NCBI GenBank assembly: GCA_963556145.1
Contig: OY744462.1
Span: 3,720,001 to 3,784,000, forward strand
DNA: 64,000 nt
Source of the DNA: Hygrocybe punicea
Taxonomy: Eukaryota > Basidiomycota > Agaricomycetes > Agaricales > Hygrophoraceae
Direction of reading: 5' to 3'
Part shown: piece by piece, positions 1 to 10,047 of the stretch
Position numbering within the stretch: the stretch's first letter is position 1
Layout of the letters: every line of letters begins with the position of its first letter
Program-made: the position numbers and the translations under genes
The notes under the pieces: model-generated
What the model saw: the letters and a program-made list of their open reading frames with translations, nothing else
The model's database searches: none
Told to the model about the DNA's origin: nothing

Positions 1-2
1 AC

Positions 3-2043
3 CACTGTGATTATTTGGACTTGGAAATAGCACAAGAGAATTTAAATCAATATCCTGAAAATGATATACCAGTGGTTGTTGATTACCGCCAGTCATTCAC
101 CAACAAAAGTCCAGAATCAACTGCAGTCCATGATATGGAAACTGAAGAAGGAACAGAAACTGGCAAATGTCCATTTGTTGTTCATGGCTTGACTGGTGAG
201 GAATATTCAACCAAGAGTGTCAAAGCATTAAAGGCTATCGCTTTGAAACGTTTGAAGAGCAACCGCATGGTGCTCGCTATTGGACATGACAAAGATCCAC
301 AGTCAATCTATGGCAACCCACAGTTATTTCCACAAATGATGCCTTGGCTGTTTCCATATGGACTTGGTGGTATTGGAAATAATATAAAGCAAGGATCTCT
401 GTCTGATATTGCACATAAAAGACATTTGTTGATGTATTATGACAAGCGCTTTCAGAGAGACCCACACTGTCCATTGATTGCATTTAATCATGAACAAATC
501 AAACAGGCAACTACTGGAGGCTACTTGTTGGCTGAGAAAGCAAAATTTGATCAGATATCCCAGAGAATAATGGATCTTGATGTTGGTGTTCTTAATTACA
601 TCTCCAGGAAGATGGAAGAGGGTGAACATGTCAAACCTGACACCGATGAGGAAAAGCTTTGTTTCCAGGTGATCAAAGACATTGACCATGTTGGAAGTCA
701 TGTACAAGGATCATTGACAAATAAGAAATATATGAGAAATGAAATCTGGGCTCTGATGTCATTCTGTGGGGCCCCATCTTGGTTTATCACCTTTTCACCT
801 GCAGATATCATGCATCCACTATGTTTATATTTTGCTGACACCAAAGAGGAGTTTTCCCCAAAATTGCGAGACTACAATGAGAGATACAGACTGATTGCCC
901 AACATCCCGTGGCTGGTGCAAGATTCTTTCATTTTATGGTCAAGTTGTTTATCAAACATGTGCTCGGAGCTGGATCAAATCACTCTGGAATTTATGGGGA
1001 TACACATGCATATTATGGTGCTGTTGAACAGCAAGGACGATTAACTCTTCATATGCATATGATGTTATGGCTCAAAGCATGCTTGTCGCCACAAGAGATC
1101 AGAGATAGAATCATGGATCTCAACTCAGACTTCCAAAAAAGATTTGTTGAATATCTTGAAAGTGTTCATATTGGTGAATTTATGACTGGCACAATGGATG
1201 AAGTAACAGCCAAAGTCAATGCTCAATCCATGCAAAAAGGTTATAAAGATCCAACTCAAACCTTGCCTGAAACACCACCACCTCTGTGCAATGACAAACA
1301 TAAAGACATGGATGATCAATCTGAATGCATTGAATGCAAGAATGTTGAGTCATGGTGGGACCGATTCAGAAACACTGTGGATGATTTGATACTTCACTCC
1401 AATGTTCATAATTGTGGCAGATACAAGTCTAATGCTGAGAAAGTCAACAGAAAAGACAGACCCACCTGCATGAACAAACATGGAAAATGCAAAGCTAGAT
1501 TTCCAAGACCATTGTTTGAATCCACTCAAGTTGACCCAAAGACTGGTGCACTGAATGTGAAAAAGGGTGAAGCATGGATCAACACATTAACCCCACTTGT
1601 AACATTTTTATTACGCTGCAACTCTGATATCACAAGTCTTCTATCTGGCACAGCCATCAAGGCCATTGTGGCATATATATCTGGCTATATAACTAAACCA
1701 GGGCTAAAAATTTATAGCATATTTGATACTATTAGAAGTGTATTTGACAGAAATTCTGAGATGCTTGGTGGGTCAATGCAGAGAAAAGAAAAGGCTAGAA
1801 AATTAATAACACAAATTATCAATACATTAACAGCCAAACTGGAAATAGGTGGACCCATGTCAGCTCTATATTTGCTGGGCAATCCTGATCATTACACCAG
1901 CCACAAATTTATTCCTGTGTATTGGAAAAATTATGTTAGAGAAGTATTGAATGCCTGGAAAACAGATGGTGATATGGAAATGTCAAGTGAGCCAGACAGA
2001 GTAATCCTCCAAAATCAGCAAGGCACTTTTGTTGGAACATCAA
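3..2043 (+). pseudogene. Helitron transposase, DUF6570 tail plus Rep/HUH nuclease (H1, part 1)
   Basis: Rolling-circle replication initiator half of a Helitron RepHel protein; family knowledge says it nicks and joins single-stranded transposon ends. The frame is open from base 3. Counting from the TTG codon at 15, the Helitron_like_N region begins at about residue 50. The HUH motif HMH is at residues 346-348 inside GRLTLHMHMMLWL. The paired catalytic tyrosines are Y554 and Y558 in AYISGYITK, with K561. A Cys-rich stretch lies at about 425-490. All key residues are present, so this piece decays only through its break: element A1 interrupts it after base 2043 and supplies a foreign tail. The protein continues at 3117. 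Confidence 0.9.
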
Positions 2044-2045
2044 TT

Positions 2046-2076
2046 ACGAGTTCTTTTAATTTATTAAAAGACTCGT
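2046..2076 (+). other. Family A 5' terminal hairpin
   Basis: Near-perfect inverted repeat: arms ACGAGTTCTTTTAAT and ATTAAAAGACTCGT around a TT loop, two bases inside the element end. The same hairpin occurs at every family A 5' end: reverse strand at 19806, 23811, 28155, 60252 and 63064, and forward strand at 34471 and 38430. It lies upstream of the transposase gene, opposite to the single 3' hairpin of canonical Helitrons. Confidence 0.85.
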
Positions 2077-2388
2077 TCTTTATCAGACCTGGTTCAGTGA
2101 GGATTCGTAATTAATTAATTAATTAATTAATTAATTGATAAAGTTGATTGCCTATAGACAAAACTTTTTTGGGCAAGAGATATGATTCTACTTCTGATAC
2201 TGGAAAATCAGATACAGTTGGGGCCATGTGTGGACAAGCTTACATAAGCATCCAAATATGGGTTGTTACAAAAAAGACAAATTACCTTCCAATTATATTC
2301 AAAATATTCATACTGGTCTCAATTTTTATCAGAATCAGCTGAAAATTGAGCTGCTGACTAATATTATCATTTCGGATCAGGTGTGACA

Positions 2389-2557
2389 GTGACATGTGAC
2401 CAATCTAACCATATAAGGCAATTTTGATATTATATAGCAAATTTTTTGCTGATCATAATGGTGACAGTCACATGTGACCGGTCTAATCATATAAGGCAAT
2501 TTTACACCATATATGCTAAATTTTGAGGTGATCACAGGAGTCATAGTCACATGTGAC
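2389..2557. repeat. Three palindromic iterons, ~79-bp period
   Basis: The 12-bp palindrome GTCACATGTGAC, or a one-base variant, occurs at 2389-2400, 2467-2478 and 2546-2557. The first two are followed by a shared TCTAAYCATATAAGGCAATTTT-like segment. The same module recurs at the equivalent distance from other family A 5' ends (near 19370-19465, 23380-23470, 27380-27550, 27720-27810, 34820-34995, 38765-38855, 59815-59900, 62565-62735). Spacing and conservation suggest protein binding sites; their role is not known. Confidence 0.8.
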
Positions 2558-3086
2558 CGCTGTTACTATATATGGAAATATCAGCCATATAAGCAGAAAT
2601 CAGTGTAACTCAGATGATATAATGATATTCTTACTTAAAACATATAATTCAATGTGATATCGCTGTATATATTATATGCTAATTATATATTTCAAGCAAA
2701 ATCACTCATCGATGTTCGTAATGATCAGACAAATAAAAATCCAATGACAGAAACAAGACTTTGTTCATGCCATATGCAACATTGGCCCACTCAAGCACAG
2801 CTGTCTTCATGTTATCATCTGTTGTGCAGCAAGGTTATGGAGAAGTAGGGTAGAGAAAATGTAAGTCAATTGTTATCATACTGTTTGAAGGCAGTTGTAT
2901 TTGACAGTTGACATGTTGCTCTCTTTTTTGGCTGAGAACATTGTATAATGATGAAGCAAAGAAGACATGACAGTGGGAGAGGAGGTCGAGACATGCTGTG
3001 CAGTTTTATTTTTTCTACTTTTTATGTTGCTATGGTGAGAGGCTGCTATGATGAAAGTGAGGAGGGAAAAAAAAGAACTCGTTCAT

Positions 3087-3104
3087 GCCATGCGCAGCAC
3101 TGGC
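3087..3104 (+). other. Family A 3' subterminal hairpin
   Basis: GCCATGC, loop GCA, then GCACTGGC, giving a 7-bp stem with one bulged base. It ends 12 nt before the element end at 3116. That spacing matches the 3' hairpin of canonical Helitrons (about 10-12 nt from the end), although the terminal CTRR is replaced by CAAG. Counterparts are present in the family B (near 42684) and family C (near 29056) 3' ends. Confidence 0.7.
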
Positions 3105-3116
3105 CCACTAAACAAG

Positions 3117-4992
3117 TAGTACATGATTACATTTACAGACCTCAAAGGTTTGAGGATGTCAATCTATATGAATGGATTCAATGTGCCAAAAAAATTAAAA
3201 TCCAAACAAAAATAGTTCATGATGAAATTCACAGTGAAGATGAATTACTTTTAGAGCCAACATTACAAGATTCAGCTAATGCTTGTTTTTTTGAGTATCA
3301 ACTACCACTCATGGTGAAAACGATGTTGATTCTGATGATCTCAACATTGATAAGGATAACATATTATTTGTTCATGACAATGATGATTATGCAGATGACA
3401 CAGAGAGTATGCAATCTGAAAATCTAGAACACATATTGTTCCTGCAAGATCATCCTCTCCATGAAACACATTGCATTGACTTCAATGAAAAATATGATTT
3501 GGTTCCAAATTTCATTGGTGGTTCACTTCCCAGACGTGACAGAGGAGATAGAGAATATTATTGCACAACCATGTTAACATTGTTCAAACCATGGAGATCT
3601 GGTCATGACTTGAAATTAGGGGACCAATCTTGGGATGAAGCATTTGACACTCACGAATTTACAAAAAGGCAAATACAAATCATGGACCATTTCAATTTGA
3701 GATATGAATGCAATGATGCCAGAGATGACTTTTCAGCACAACTTAAAAAGGGTGAAATGTTACCAGATGGCACATGCCCACAGTTTATGACTGGTGACAT
3801 GATATCACATCTCGATGATGACTACAGTCAAAATGGTGAAGACATAGATTATGCAGCAGATGGTCATGATGGTCAAGATGGAGAATATCATCTAAACAAA
3901 TACACTGACCTTGGAAGTCATGGCAGATTGATCAAAGCACAAATGGAATCTACAGAAAATGTTGTTAGAAATGTGGGTTGGTTAGATGATTGTCCAGAAG
4001 GCAATGTAGCAGTGAACATAAATCCACTTGATGTGGAAGTGCATAAGTCAGCATCTCAATGGAAATCTGCAGTTCAAGACACAAGACAACAAATTCTTGT
4101 GAAACGTAACCAGAATATTCCTTCAAAGTCACATAAACATGGCAAACAATATTCAGACCCCAATGAAAATAATGTGATGGTTGTTGACCAATCATACTTT
4201 ATGCACAATTTCAAGGCAGAGAATGCACACAGACAGGTGTTGATTGACACTACTGTTCAAACATTTCACTTGAATACAGAACAAGATAGGGCATTTAGAA
4301 TTATTGCAAACCATGCTTCATCATGTAGTGAACAACTAAAAATGCATATTGGAGGCATGGCTGGTACTGGAAAATCACAAGTGATCAAAGCTGTTGTTGA
4401 TTTTTTTAAAGCTGCAAATGAGTCTTACAAATTTGTTATCCTTGGTCCAACTGGAACATCAGCTGCATTACAGAATGGTTCCACATACCATTACTTCTTA
4501 GGCATTAATCCAAACTCGTCTGGCAAAAATGAAGCCACCAACATTGCTCAGCTCAAGGCCAGATTAGAAGGAGTTGACTACATATTCATTGATGAGGTTT
4601 CAATGATATCTTGCCATGACTTGTATAAAATCAGTGCTAAACTTGCTAAAGCAACAAACATTCATGACCTGCCATTTGGTGGGATAAACATGATATTTGC
4701 TGGAGACTTTGTACAATTGCCACCTGTTGGAGGATCAGCATTATATAGTGGAACAGTTGGCACACAAGCACACTCTGGATTAACACCATATGCTCAGGAA
4801 ACCGCTGTTGGCAAAGCGCTTTGGCATCAGGTAACCACAGTTGTTATTCTCAGAGAAAACATGAGACAAAAGACTCAAACTCCCCAAGATTTAAAGTTCA
4901 GAACTGCATTGGTCAATATGCGCTATGGAACGTGTACTCCAAATGATATTATATTTTTGAAAAGCAGAATTGCAGGAAAAAAAAGACCATAG
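3117..4992 (+). pseudogene. Helitron transposase, acidic linker plus Pif1 helicase N-half (H1, part 2)
   Basis: Continues the protein from 2043. After VHDY and YEWI segments comes an acidic linker, with a one-base frameshift at about 3285-3320; from 3409 the frame is open to 4992. The superfamily 1B Pif1-type helicase shows Walker A GGMAGTGKSQ at roughly residue 314 of the 3409 frame, and Walker B FIDEV at about 392. A GDFVQLPP motif follows. The helicase ends abruptly after AGKK, where the copy at 43215-50584 continues for ~1.5 kb more, so the C-terminal helicase motifs are deleted. The frameshift and deletion make this a pseudogene. Confidence 0.85.
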
Positions 4993-5231
4993 ATACTGCA
5001 GTCACATCTTCTCAGCATCAATGTACGAGGTGTAAATTTGCTGAAAGACCAGTGGATAATCAACTTGGTTATGTTTTACATGGAGAAACTTCAGTTCAAG
5101 GGTCTACTATGAATTGGATTGAAACATTGTCTCAACAAACACATAGAAGGTGTCCTAAGTGTCAATCTGCTATGCAACAAAATTTATTCTACAATAAAGT
5201 GCCACCTGTGCTTGTTCTGGAATATCCACTC
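4993..5231 (+). pseudogene. Helitron C-terminal USP-like domain, zinc-binding part (H1, part 3)
   Basis: After the helicase deletion the sequence resumes in the C-terminal domain. It shows CTRC and, about 40 residues on, CPKC, followed by VPPVLVLEYP, aligning with the CSHC/CPQC and LLVLEYP segments of the copy at 43215-50584. The nucleophile region (NNWSCAYDS in that copy) is among the deleted sequence. The copia insertion splits the gene after 5231; bases 5227-5231 (CACTC) are the target duplication, and reading resumes in frame at 34374. Confidence 0.8.
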
Positions 5232-5430
5232 TATTAAAATAAACTGGTAGGAGGTCACTGTGAATACTAATATATTGTGTGATACAAAACTACACTACTC
5301 ACCTGGTAGGAGGTCACTGTGAATACTGAGGATACACAGTGAGCTACCCACCAGGTTTGACCGCTTTGGGACAAACAGGTACAAACAATCAGCCACAATC
5401 TTCGAAATCTACTAAGTCCATACTCTCTTA
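5232..5430 (-). repeat. Left (3') copia LTR, major segment
   Basis: Matches 34201-34340 of the intact LTR. It carries one visible substitution (GAGCTACCC against GAGCTCCCC) and an extra ~58 bp at about 5269-5326, bounded by a repeat of the segment CTGGTAGGAGGTCACTGTG. The rest of this LTR is at 29057-29084, beyond the Helitron. Confidence 0.85.
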
Positions 5431-5432
5431 TT

Positions 5433-5458
5433 ACGAGTCCTTATTTATAAGGAATCGT
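5433..5458 (+). other. Family C 5' terminal hairpin
   Basis: Arms ACGAGTCCTTA and TAAGGAATCGT with one mismatch, around a short TTTA centre. The stem sequence differs from families A and B but keeps the same position, approximate length and central ATTTAT. The first 250 bp of the element (to 5710) otherwise show nothing I can identify. Confidence 0.8.
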
Positions 5459-5710
5459 TCTATCATCTTTGGGGCCCACCAAAAAATGGCCGGGTCATCT
5501 TTTCGATTGATTATAAGCTTTACTACAAAATTGTAACTGTGGGAATAAATCTTTTGAAGCTTTGCTTCACTTCTGAGTTTGAAATTAGTCGAGACGCGGA
5601 TTTGGAGCATTTTAGGAAGTTTCAACCTCTCCTTGTCAACCCATGATTGTACTTGACACCACTTCTTGGCAAGGTCTACAGTGTATTGTACATTATGAAG
5701 ATATAGTACG

Positions 5711-6877
5711 TCACACAGACATGTCCATAACCCTCTTTCTGATCTGTTGAACCTCTCTCTCTTCATCTTCATCGTAACATGTCTTCCTCTTGAGAGCGAG
5801 AGCTGACACCTGCTGGTGGGATGACAATGAGATCTTGCTAATGCGCTTGGTCTGGGCAAGCTGATATAAGGTTGTTTAGTTTGATATGGGTGCAAGACGT
5901 GTCTCTCCCTTACCATAGTTAAACTGCCATCTAACAAAGCCAGGCCTCATAACACTAACATCATCTGATGCTTGCTCTGCTTCACCGGCATCATAACGAC
6001 AGAGAAGTTCACCTCCACAATGTCACCTACATGGAAGGTCATGGGGTTGGCTGGAGAGATTCTGTGGTTACTGCGGTTAGATATCCTTCATTCAACAGAG
6101 CACAACTCACTTTCTGTCTGTAGTGAACTTGAAGTACTCAACCTGGTTGTTGCCTGTGTGAATGAGACCGGATGCAAGACCCATTGCTGCCAGTGTGTGG
6201 TGAGGGTCTACGGTGTCTCCAAGCCCTATGGCTGCTTGGTTGGGACATTCCTTGGTGGTGTAGAAGTAGCAGTTATAAATGTTGAGTGCAGGATGTGTCA
6301 TGAATGTATCAGGGTTCCAGACGTGGATATTGCTTGCTTGGAAGTGACGTGAAAACTCTGCATACAATGTTCTGATGTTGTGAACCGCCATATTAAACAT
6401 TGATGTGTCTAGGCCAGTCAGCTGAACAAATTGACGGAGAAACTTCGCATCTTCAGGTTTATTTTTGCGTCTGCTCTGTTATATCAGCTGATAATTCATA
6501 AATAACAGAGTCAACTCACTGCTCTTGAATAGGTGGAAGTTCTTTCAAGGTCAAGATGCCTTGAACACGCAGTATGAGTTCTTCTTTGTCACCACTATCC
6601 ATGGTCCGCAACATGCGCCACCGAGTAGGATGCATGGTGGACATGACCTCAAATTGAGCAGTATAGTCCTGAAAATGATCAGACCCATCCTGTTATCAAT
6701 GATATACCACTCACATGGTTAATGGCAGATATTTGTATGTCTGGCTTGGATTTTACACGTTCCTCTGTGATGGATCGTAGAGTGTTGCCTCCATCCAATG
6801 TATGTCAGTCGTTGGGTTTCTGGTACATCTACACATAGTCACTTACTGGCTGTGGAAAAGTCATAGTGTTCGTCCAT
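5711..6877 (-). pseudogene. Decayed Agaricomycete-type hypothetical gene (cargo X)
   Basis: Multi-exon minus-strand gene. A likely start at 6877 gives MDEHYDFSTA. Later exons read HPTRWRMLRTMDSGDKEE, then HTGNNQVEYF, then GDIVEVNFSV followed by LALLDGSLTM, and finally LALKRKTCYDEDEEREV ending at the stop at 5711-5713. Introns of about 46-52 nt (GTGAGT...TTTTCAG, GTAAGG...ATCAG) keep the frame. The order 'T-x-DNxVxYF, then GDIVEV, then LLDG' is one I recall from a widespread but unnamed Agaricomycete family; its function is unknown. In-frame TGA codons sit before GLALLDG and in the exon after the start, both where CGA is likely, suggesting C-to-T decay. It lies just inside the 5' end of Helitron C. 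Confidence 0.65.
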
Positions 6878-7024
6878 GGCTGGTGATTCTTCAGAAGGTG
6901 ACAAGAGATCTTTACTGTGCGCTAGTGTTGATAATGATCAAATATCTGCAAATATCCAGCTATAAGTCGACCTACAAACAACACATGACATTTGGTTTGT
7001 TCATTTGATCTACCACCTACAAAG

Positions 7025-9903
7025 ATGCCTCCTCGTCGTTCTGCTGCTGTTGCTGCTACCACTCCTACTAAAGCCAAGCCTCTGAGGTCCTCCAGGTCCT
7101 CAAGGTCTGCCGTATCTGTCACAGACTGGTCCACCACCCAGGATGAGTTCGTGCCTATCTCTTTTTGCATTGCAACTTCTGATGATCCTATCAGAGAGAG
7201 GGTAGTCAGTATTAGCAGGTACATGCCTCAATACTTATGCTGGTCTTGTTCACATTGGTTTGTACTGCATTAGTGACTCCACGCTTGAAATCATCCCTGC
7301 CAAGAAGACCGCTAAGGGAAGCAATAAGATAGTCAGGTGTGTCTTGTCCCACTATCGATAATGTATGAGTTACTCACATACATTAGAAAACCCAAAGCAA
7401 AAGAGGAGAGCGACGATGAGATTGTGCTTGTCTGCAAGGTTGTAAAGTAAGTTCTAGATCATAACGTTGGATTGAGCTACTCACTCTTTGTTGTACATCA
7501 GACGAGAGGTCAAGAGAGATGGGAGCGATGATTCTGTAATGTGCATCAGCTAGGCTTGGGTATCTGGAAGAGACTGATGTTTTAATACAGGCTCATTGAC
7601 GATGAAGATACCAAGGCCAAGGTCTGTGAAGGGTCTCCTACCAAGCGGTCAGTTGCAGTCTTGTGTGTAATTGTGAGAGACTTACTGTTGCATCCAGCTC
7701 CACTGCCAAAGTCCGCCCTCCCACACCTGGCACGTCTGAGTATGAGAAGCTAGAGCCGATAACATTTGCAAAGTGAGTTGAGCACACTATGCCTCAAACT
7801 GGATCTGTAACCCTGCCTGTAGAGATTACGCTGCCAAAGGTGGTCAAGTCTCCAAAGAATCTGCGAAGCGGGTCAAAGTCACATCTTTAACTGGATCTCC
7901 AGAGTACAGGAAGGTTCCGTCTGTTGTGGTGTCTCGGTGGGTAAACCATCACTTAGAAGTACAACACACTTACCGAGAGGTCTATAGTCCTGTCAAGAGG
8001 CTTCAGAAGCAGTCGGCTATCATAGCGTAAGTGATGACATCCAGACTTTGCATGTATTATGGCTCAACATCACCTAGGTCTGCCAAGAGGAAGCGTCTTA
8101 CTGAGTCATCTGATGAGGAGGTGTTAGATGACTCTGGGAGTCAGAACAGCGATGATGAAAGTGAGAATCCAAAACCTGTTCGGTGGGTTGTCCTGTTGGT
8201 CAGCAAGACATGTGATAATGTTGTGCTTGCCAGCCATCACAAGAAAAATCCAATGTCTAATGACGATGAGGATGATGAGGAAGAAGCGGAGGACCATGAG
8301 TCATCTGGTCAAGAAGTGTCTAACAGTGACAGTGATGAGGAGGAAAGTGAGAGTGGGGTGACTGAGCGCTCTGACCCTTTCATCGACAACCAGTCCAGGT
8401 ATGTCTTCTGTGAAAATGCTTGGTACTAGACACTGATTCCATGTTAGCATGCAAATACGGAAGGGGGTTGGGATAGGCAAAGTCGTCACCTCAGACAAAG
8501 GCAAGCATAAGGCCAAGGAGGAGACCAAGCCAGTAGAGAAGCCCAAGAATATAGTAATAGACAAAGGCAAAGACAAGGTGACTCAGATCAATGAGAACAC
8601 GGTCTACTGGGAGGACGTCATGAAGTCACGGTATATTTCAGTTACATTGACAGGTTGTGCATTTGAACTCATTACCTGTGCATAGATTTGTTCGTGACAA
8701 GAATGAACACCCTAAATTTGCTGTCATGAAGGACGCCCATCAAGATTATGTGATTGCGGAGACTTATGAGAACCTGCCTTGGCTTAAGTGAGTATGAATG
8801 CGACTTCTCATACAAATCTCATATGTATCTCATGGATGTATTCCAGATGGGGTGAACTACTGCCGTGGGCTGAGGACACCCGTATCGATGCGCCAAGCTT
8901 GGTTTGGTTTCAAATATGGCAAGAGGTGCTCAACTCATATGATGAAGCGTGAGTTGTGTCTTGTCCTTGTGAACAGTACTGATGAACCCCATTCACTGCT
9001 CAGCTATTTGTTTAAGTGGTTGACTTTCCAACAATCAGGCCGATATGTGAACATGTCTAGAAGCGATCCTGAGAAGGTTACTGTCTCCAACTTTGGGACA
9101 CAACGCTTCCTGGTCTTACCTGGAACCGGCACCCATTGTATCTGTGTCTCTCTCATCCTAGTCAACAGCTGCTCTCTTGTTTATGGCAGGCCCATCGGTG
9201 AAACCAGGAACAAGAAGATTGGTGGTGTGCTTCACATCCAGGAGCATGAACGTCTCGCTTCCCACTTCTGCATGCAATACGACTTGGTATCCGATCTCAA
9301 TGCTAATGCATATGGCTGGGTCCTATACTTCAACACTCGCAATGAAGACTTTGGAACCAAGTTCAAGCAGAGTACGACTTCTGTGCTGTTATTGGTATTG
9401 TATGCTCATCAACATGAATTTAGATTCTCCCGTCAAAGAAGCCAAGCCCACTGGTCCTGCACCTACATCTCCAGGCTTCAGTTTCTTTTCCAAGTATCCT
9501 GGGACGGCTCCTAGGGTTCAGCAGCGTTCCACTCCTACCAAGACTGCAGATGCTGAGTTTTCCGCCTCTCCATCCAAACCTACCGGCCGGCAAAAGCCAT
9601 TCAAACCTGTTCTGGACTATCATGACACTGGTATGTGTAATCTGTTTGTGTGTCCTATGGAAGACTGATTATGGCGGTCTGTTAGTTCCTATTTACGATG
9701 GCAGAAAGCCAGAATTTGACCCCTTGCTTGACCTGGACAAGTTAGAAAATCTACCCTTGTGGCCAGGTGAAGCTCCGAAGAATTCCTTGGCCGCTGTGGG
9801 CTATACTGCACATACGTACAGGACCAAGGCTGGTCAAGTGCATCTCAGCTTTAATGTTCAATGGCTTGTCCTCTTGGGAGTTAGTGATGTGGTTGATTTT
9901 TAG
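7025..9903 (+). CDS. Multi-exon hypothetical protein, apparently intact (cargo Y)
   Basis: Starts ATG CCT CCT CGT CGT. I could follow an open frame across at least the first introns: exons 7025-7218, 7274-7336, 7387-7446 and from 7502, then through ...SVMLIDDEDTK, ...EYEKLEPITF and ...GSPEYRKVPSVVV. Introns are ~50-60 nt, GT-AG, often with CTCAC or CTAAC-like branch sites. The N-half is basic and acidic low-complexity. Later segments read NVSRSDPEK-like, RPIGETRNKKIGGVLHIQE, and a Pro/Ser/Thr linker. The C-terminus reads VPIYDGRKPEFD, GYTAHTYRTK, ending at TAG 9901-9903. The final ~75 residues resemble a recurring Agaricomycete family of unknown function. No catalytic motif is visible. It sits between X and Z, divergent from X and convergent with Z. 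Confidence 0.7.
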
Positions 9904-10047
9904 TGCGGTAATTTGCAGAAGATATATCTTCGGTGATCTAAGTAATGTTAGTGCACGTATTAAATATTCAGAAGAGACAACACATTATACGCTAATTAAA
10001 GGCAAGGAGGCAACAGTAGAGCCAATTTGAGGCTTGTGAAAATAAAG

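Larger units (their letters stand above)
2044..3116 (+). mobile_element. Non-autonomous Helitron-like element A1 (1073 bp)
   Basis: Starts TTACGAGTTCTTTT and ends CCCACTAAACAAG. Removing exactly 2044-3116 restores an uninterrupted transposase frame across the junction (codons for TSIVHDY, aligning with the FTAVHDY region of the copy at 43215-50584). There is no target duplication beyond an ambiguous T. The interior has no coding capacity: a TTAA microsatellite at 2111-2136, three palindromic iterons at 2389-2557, then AT-rich sequence. Sister copies lie at 26816-28155, 34471-35650 and 61914-63064. It is presumably mobilised in trans by a family A Helitron (inference). Confidence 0.9.

Noticed and set aside
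2044..2114. C-terminal tail of the first transposase frame ending at 2114
   Set aside because: Residues after 2043 are read-through into the element A1 hairpin; the same tail appears at other family A insertions (for example the end of H-C at 19736).
2467..2478. GTCACATGTGAC as an ordinary host promoter E-box
   Set aside because: It recurs in every family A 5' region at fixed spacing, including non-coding copies, so it is better treated as an element-specific iteron; a host factor may still bind it.
2044..3116. Classical TIR DNA transposon or MITE
   Set aside because: The inverted repeat is asymmetric, ends differ (TTACGAG against CAAG), there is no target duplication, and the autonomous relatives encode Rep-helicase proteins.
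5432..5710. Minus-strand 168-codon frame extending to the element C terminus
   Set aside because: Its 5' part is intron and exon of gene X in another frame; splicing gives a better C-terminus ending at 5711.
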